From the NCBI GenBank assembly GCA_013204985.1, contig JABMLG010000004.1, positions 1-64,000 of the forward strand: a stretch of DNA of 64,000 bases, written 5' to 3'. Position 1 is the first letter of the stretch; every line of letters starts with the position of its first letter. This document shows positions 61,313 to 64,000 of this stretch, piece by piece. Both the position numbers and the translations under genes were made by a program. The notes under the pieces were generated by a model. That model saw nothing but the letters and a program-made list of their open reading frames with translations. It was not told the origin of the DNA and did not search any database. The DNA comes from Microbacteriaceae bacterium VKM Ac-2855 (GTDB lineage: Bacteria; Actinomycetota; Actinomycetes; Actinomycetales; Microbacteriaceae).

Positions 61313-62338
61313 CTATTCGCCCGCCCCGAGCTCGAGAACCCGACTGGAGCCACGGACGATCAGCTCGGTGGGCAGCTCGATGCGCTCGTGGTGCGTCTCG
61401 CGCAGCTCACGCAGTTCGCGCACTCTCTCAACGGCGCGCGCAGCCATCATCCGCAGCGGCTGGCGCACCGAGGTCAATCCCGGTGCCGCGAGTGCGGCCC
61501 GTGGCTCATCGTTGAAACCGACGACGCCGACGTCGTCGGGAATGCTCCGCCCGAGCCGGCGCGCCGCCTCATACACTGCGAAGGCCATCTCGTCGTTGCA
61601 GGCGAAGACACCCACCCGCCCCCGGTCGGGCGCCAGGGCGCGGAGCATCGTCTCGTCCACCCGAGCCGCCGTCCAATCCGAGTTCACCTTCTCCACCTCG
61701 GCACCCGGCCGCAGCTCTGCAAGGGCGGCGCGGAAACCGTCCTCCCGCGCCCGCCCGAAGCGGTACCGCGGTGTCCCTGACACGATGACGAACCGCTCAG
61801 CGCCGGTGCGGGCGAGGTGGGCGCCCGCGTCGTATCCGCCCTGTCGGTCGGTCGTGCCGACGCTGGGCAACTCCCCGTCGGGGTCCGAGCGCGGGTCGAG
61901 CAGCAGAACAGGGATCCGGAGTCCCTGCAACTCGGCGAGCTGACGGGCGGTCGGGCGGATGATGCCGACGATCACTCCGGAGGGCCGCCGCGTCGCGGCC
62001 CTCGTCGGCCAATCCTCCGCGGGGTTGTCGCGCTCGAGGGTGAGCACCAGGTCGTAATTCAGCCGGAACGCAGCGTCGCGGGCGCCGTCCGTGACAGCGG
62101 TGGTCCAGGCGTCGTCGAAGCTACCGAGCACGAGCTCGATCAGGTGCGGGTCGAGAGTGCGCGGTCGACCGCGCCCCCGCTCCATTCGGACATAGCCCAG
62201 AGCCTCGGCGGCGTCGGCCACCCGCTCGCGCGTCGCTCGCGAGAGGTCGCCTCGACCGGCGAGGGCTCGCGAGGCGGATGCGATCGAGACGCCCGCCGCC
62301 TCAGCCACGTCCTTGAGGGTCGATCCGGTCGGTTCCAT
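61313..62338 (-). CDS. LacI family transcriptional regulator
   Basis: A 341-residue repressor. HTH LKDVAEAAGVSIASASRALA (residues 8-27), hinge ALGYVRMERGRGRPR, effector domain IELVLGSFDDAW to VGVVGFNDEPRAA. AGGAGG 9 bases before ATG 62338. TTGCGCAA cores flank it on both sides (61225 and 62420), so it probably controls the apiosidase-like/GH3 operon and the divergent binding protein. Confidence 0.88.
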   Translation of the reverse strand: MEPTGSTLKDVAEAAGVSIASASRALAGRGDLSRATRERVADAAEALGYVRMERGRGRPRTLDPHLIELVLGSFDDAWTTAVTDGARDAAFRLNYDLVLTLERDNPAEDWPTRAATRRPSGVIVGIIRPTARQLAELQGLRIPVLLLDPRSDPDGELPSVGTTDRQGGYDAGAHLARTGAERFVIVSGTPRYRFGRAREDGFRAALAELRPGAEVEKVNSDWTAARVDETMLRALAPDRGRVGVFACNDEMAFAVYEAARRLGRSIPDDVGVVGFNDEPRAALAAPGLTSVRQPLRMMAARAVERVRELRELRETHHERIELPTELIVRGSSRVLELGAGE

Positions 62339-62419
62339 GTATGTCGTTCCTCCTGCGCTGCGTTGCGCTGCGATGCGGTACGGGTCCAGTTTCTCCCTCA
62401 GGCGAAGGAGACTCCATGA

Positions 62420-62427
62420 TTGCGCAA
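62420..62427. promoter_or_regulatory. TTGCGCAA site before the family-5 binding protein
   Basis: Core TTGCGCAA within ATTGCGCAAAA, 82 bases from the LacI start and 127 from the binding-protein start, in the divergent region. Confidence 0.55.
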
Positions 62428-62553
62428 AAAAGGACCGTTCCGTTGCCGGGGCAAATGCACCCGCATAGTCTCCAGACGCGGACGGATCCGACAGCAGGGG
62501 TCCCACCCCGCTTCGGCTCCCCCGCCGAGATCCCTCACAACAAAGGAGTTGCA

Positions 62554-64000
62554 ATGCGATCCAATCGTCGCCGCGTGGTCACAGCCCTGGCGCTGCCCGC
62601 GGCCGCCATCTTCGCCCTCTCGGCCTGTGCCCCCGGAGGCGGAACCTCCGGCACCTCCGGTGACGGCAAGACCCTCACCCTGGGTATGACGGCCGATGTC
62701 CCCGGCCTGAGCATGCTCATTCAGCCCAGCTATCAGGGCTGGTTCGCCGATGCCGTCTGGGACACCCTGCTCATCTGCGACGAGTTCGGCAAGCCCTCCG
62801 CCCAGCTCGCCGAGAGCTGGGAGTACAACGAGGACCGCTCCGCCGCCACGCTGAAGCTGCGCGAGGGCGTGAAGTTCTCCGACGGCTCGGACTTCGACGC
62901 CGCGGACGTCGAGGCCAGCCTGAACGCCGCGGGCACCGTCAATGCGCGCTTCGAGGGCCTCACCTTCGACATCGCGGATGACCACGACATCACCATCACC
63001 TTCCCGCAGCCCATCCCGACCCTCGACCTCATCATGTGCGAGTCGACGATCACCAGCTCGGAGGCGATCGAGGAGGACAACCTCGACAACACGGTCGTCG
63101 GCTCCGGCCCCTACCTGTACCAGCCGGGCGAGAGCACCGTCGGCTCGAGCTACACGGTCACGAAGAACCCCGACTACTGGGACTCCGAGACCTACCCCTA
63201 CGACAAGGTCGTCTTCAAGGTCTTCACCAATGAGACCGCGGCCCTCAACGCTCTGAAGACGGGCCAGATCAACGGCACGCTCGTCTCCGCCGCGACCGTC
63301 GACGAGGCCAAGAGCTCCGGCCAGGAGATCGTGACCCTCCGCGGCACGACGACCCGGCTCCTCATCACCGACCACGACGGCGCCTCCATCCCCGCACTCG
63401 GCGACGTCCGCGTGCGCCAGGCGATGAACATGGTGTTCGATCGTCAGTCGATCGCGGACCAGCTCTACCGGGGTTACGCCGACCCGGCCTACCAGATCTT
63501 CCGACCCGGGAGCGACGCCTACCTCGACACCATCACCGAGGACCCGTACCCCTACGACGTCGAGAAGGCCAAGGCCCTGATGGCCGAGGCCGGCTACGCG
63601 GACGGCTTCACCCTGAAGATCCCGTTCCTCGAGGGCCAGAACCATGACCTGCTGTTCCCGTACATCACCGCCCAGCTCGCTCAGCTGAACATCACCGTCG
63701 AGCAGGCCAACCTGTCCGGTCCCGACGCGATCTCGAACCTGCTCAGCGGCGACTACCCCGTGCCGCTCTGGCAGCTCGGCAACTACGGCGAGTCGCTCCA
63801 GGACATCAAGGATTACGTCCTCCCCGACGGCATCTGGAACGTCTCGCACCAGCCCGACGCGACCATCGACGGCCTCTGGCAGCAGATCCTGACCGCCACT
63901 CCCGAGGAGCGCGTCGGACTCGAGCAGCAGATCAACCAGTACGTGATCGACCAGGCCTGGTTCGTTCCGATGGCGTACCCGGACGGTTTCTACGCTCACA
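62554..64000 (+). CDS. ABC transporter substrate-binding protein, family 5 (peptide/oligosaccharide type), partial
   Basis: A lipoprotein running off the right edge, at least 482 residues visible. ATG 62554 follows AAAGGAG by 5 bases. Signal peptide ending ALSAC (Cys25). The family 5 layout is clear: LTLGMTADVPGLSML, LAESWEYNEDRSAATLKLRE, VKFSDGSDFDAADV, GSGPYLYQPGE, and VRVRQAMNMVFDRQSIADQL. Family 5 proteins bind oligopeptides, nickel, or plant oligosaccharides such as cello- and xylo-oligomers; next to GH3 and apiosidase-like genes a glycoside is likely. Permeases and ATPases should lie beyond the edge. Confidence 0.88.
   Translation, partial: MRSNRRRVVTALALPAAAIFALSACAPGGGTSGTSGDGKTLTLGMTADVPGLSMLIQPSYQGWFADAVWDTLLICDEFGKPSAQLAESWEYNEDRSAATLKLREGVKFSDGSDFDAADVEASLNAAGTVNARFEGLTFDIADDHDITITFPQPIPTLDLIMCESTITSSEAIEEDNLDNTVVGSGPYLYQPGESTVGSSYTVTKNPDYWDSETYPYDKVVFKVFTNETAALNALKTGQINGTLVSAATVDEAKSSGQEIVTLRGTTTRLLITDHDGASIPALGDVRVRQAMNMVFDRQSIADQLYRGYADPAYQIFRPGSDAYLDTITEDPYPYDVEKAKALMAEAGYADGFTLKIPFLEGQNHDLLFPYITAQLAQLNITVEQANLSGPDAISNLLSGDYPVPLWQLGNYGESLQDIKDYVLPDGIWNVSHQPDATIDGLWQQILTATPEERVGLEQQINQYVIDQAWFVPMAYPDGFYAH

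Noticed and set aside
62398-63999. 533-codon minus-strand frame at the right edge
   Set aside because: Opposite a clear family-5 binding protein with signal peptide, lipobox and ribosome binding site on the plus strand.
1-64000. tRNA, rRNA, CRISPR arrays, insertion sequences or integrase genes
   Set aside because: None was recognised when reading both strands; no transposase motif, terminal inverted repeats with target duplications, or cloverleaf sequence was seen.

Overview
The window comes from a high-GC Gram-positive actinobacterium, most likely Microbacteriaceae (Microbacterium-like). Supporting signs are strong GC bias at third codon positions, frequent GTG starts, many ATGA/GTGA overlaps between consecutive genes, one apparent leaderless gene, and binding-protein/permease sets without ATPase genes. 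It reads as a plant-polysaccharide and plant-glycoside catabolic island next to a decaying polymorphic-toxin array.

Layout. (1) 1-3182: lower-GC remnants of polymorphic toxin cassettes. Immunity genes are intact (two DUF600/YezG-like paralogues, an ankyrin-type protein, a DUF2185 protein) but toxins survive only as C-terminal tips (a GH-E/HNH-type nuclease and a DNA/RNA non-specific nuclease). One locus (3047-3182) fuses the tail of a toxin to the tail of an immunity gene. (2) 3183-4349: no convincing gene. (3) 4350-10227: sugar ABC importer, Gfo/Idh/MocA oxidoreductase, TauE/SafE-like permease and LacI regulator, preceded by three 13-bp tandem repeats. (4) 10332-20037: fructan/inulin locus. 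It holds a Tat-targeted inulin fructotransferase interrupted by a frame change, a signal-less paralogue that may be a difructose-anhydride hydrolase, a GH32 fructosidase, an ABC importer, a LacI regulator and a PfkB sugar kinase. CG-centred palindromes (CAAAACGTTTTG type) link the operons. (5) 20126-25988: LacI regulator, ABC importer and GH43 enzyme, probably for xylan or arabinan oligosaccharides.

(6) 26175-34519: a cluster that fits oxidative D-apiose catabolism: SDR dehydrogenase, ApnL-like lactonase, GntR/FadR regulator, DAK-type tetrulose kinase, RpiB, a TPI-like LerI, an OiaC-like TIM-barrel protein and an ApnO-like oxidoisomerase. Two near-identical operators (GGTCAACCGGTT core) precede its two operons. 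(7) 34988-41341: LacI regulator, ABC importer and GH35 beta-galactosidase. (8) 41467-55043: TetR regulators, a GPH transporter with an uncharacterised alpha/beta-hydrolase, an MFS-SDR-GH3 operon, and a ferredoxin / ferredoxin reductase / cytochrome P450 operon. (9) 55096-61118: two DUF5060-apiosidase-like (DUF4038) glycosidases flanking a GH3 enzyme. (10) 61313-end: LacI regulator and a family-5 solute-binding protein cut by the window edge.

Together these suggest a programme that imports plant glycans and glycosides, removes sugars (GH3, GH35, GH43, GH32, apiosidase-like enzymes), feeds fructose and apiose into central metabolism, and perhaps oxidises or demethylates an aglycone or methylated sugar with the P450 system. 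The pathway assignments rest on recognised sequence motifs plus gene order; no database search was possible.
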